From assembly GCA_946614075.1 (NCBI GenBank), contig CAMOGO010000094.1, positions 1 to 5,666 of the forward strand: a stretch of DNA of 5,666 nucleotides, given 5' to 3'. Position numbers and translations under genes: made by a program. Numbering within the stretch: the first letter of the stretch is position 1; every line of letters starts with the position of its first letter. Shown here piece by piece: positions 5,604 to 5,666 of this stretch. The notes under the pieces were generated by a model that made no database searches, had not been told where the DNA came from, and was given only the letters and a program-made list of their open reading frames with translations. Origin of the DNA: an uncultured Lachnospiraceae bacterium (GTDB lineage Bacteria; Bacillota_A; Clostridia; Lachnospirales; Lachnospiraceae).

Positions 5604-5666
5604 ATGGGAATCTACAGTATTGTTTTTGACCGTGACACCAAAGAGTTCTCCGAGCGCGGCGGCGCT
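5604..5666 (+). CDS. Unrecognised protein, 5' end only
   Basis: An open frame starts with ATG at 5604 and runs off the window end after 21 codons. It begins MGIYSIVFDRDTKEF. AAAGGGG (5588-5594) sits 9 nt before the ATG, a good ribosome binding site, and a promoter-like element lies upstream. The visible residues show no signal peptide or transmembrane start, and they are too few to assign a family. It is read in the same direction as the sugar operon but probably has its own promoter. Confidence 0.7.
   Translation, partial: MGIYSIVFDRDTKEFSERGGA

Overview
The window looks like chromosomal DNA of a low-to-medium-GC Gram-positive bacterium (Bacillota; possibly Erysipelotrichia or Clostridia, which I infer only from style). 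The signs are strong AGGAG-type ribosome binding sites, a tRNA gene without an encoded CCA, U-rich intrinsic terminators, and a sugar locus of the AraC regulator / glycosidase / GPH symporter type. The genes are clearly more GC-rich than the intergenic DNA.

Layout. Positions 1-58 hold nothing I can support. A near-consensus promoter (59-88) drives a tRNA-Ser(UGA) gene (100-185), which ends in a strong intrinsic terminator (195-234). Positions 235-660 contain no gene. They hold an ordered array of six short inverted-repeat units, each TAGGAC - exactly 25 nt - GTCCTA, with unrelated sequences between the repeats. A perfect 15-bp hairpin (665-697) is the terminator of a leftward AraC-family regulator gene (701-1417). 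A divergent control region (1418-1561) separates the regulator from a rightward operon: a GH2 beta-mannosidase (1562-4111) and, 4 nt later, a GPH/MelB-type sugar:cation symporter (4116-5501). A new promoter and leader hairpin precede the first 21 codons of an unrecognised gene (5604-5666, cut by the window edge).

How the genes work together. The symporter probably imports short beta-mannosides, and the cytoplasmic beta-mannosidase (no signal peptide) removes mannose from their non-reducing ends. The divergent AraC protein is the likely local regulator, acting on repeats in the shared intergenic region.

The unusual part is the array at 269-641. All six units have the same 25-nt internal gap. 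Units repeat every 63-64 bp, with one 75-bp step, so three-unit blocks U1-U3 and U4-U6 have the same internal spacing. The array is enclosed by terminators pointing inwards from both sides. I do not recognise it as a named element. The two live readings are a DNA-binding-site array with about three helical turns between half-sites, or an RNA/guide-type array with very short alternating repeats. The sequence fits the first somewhat better.
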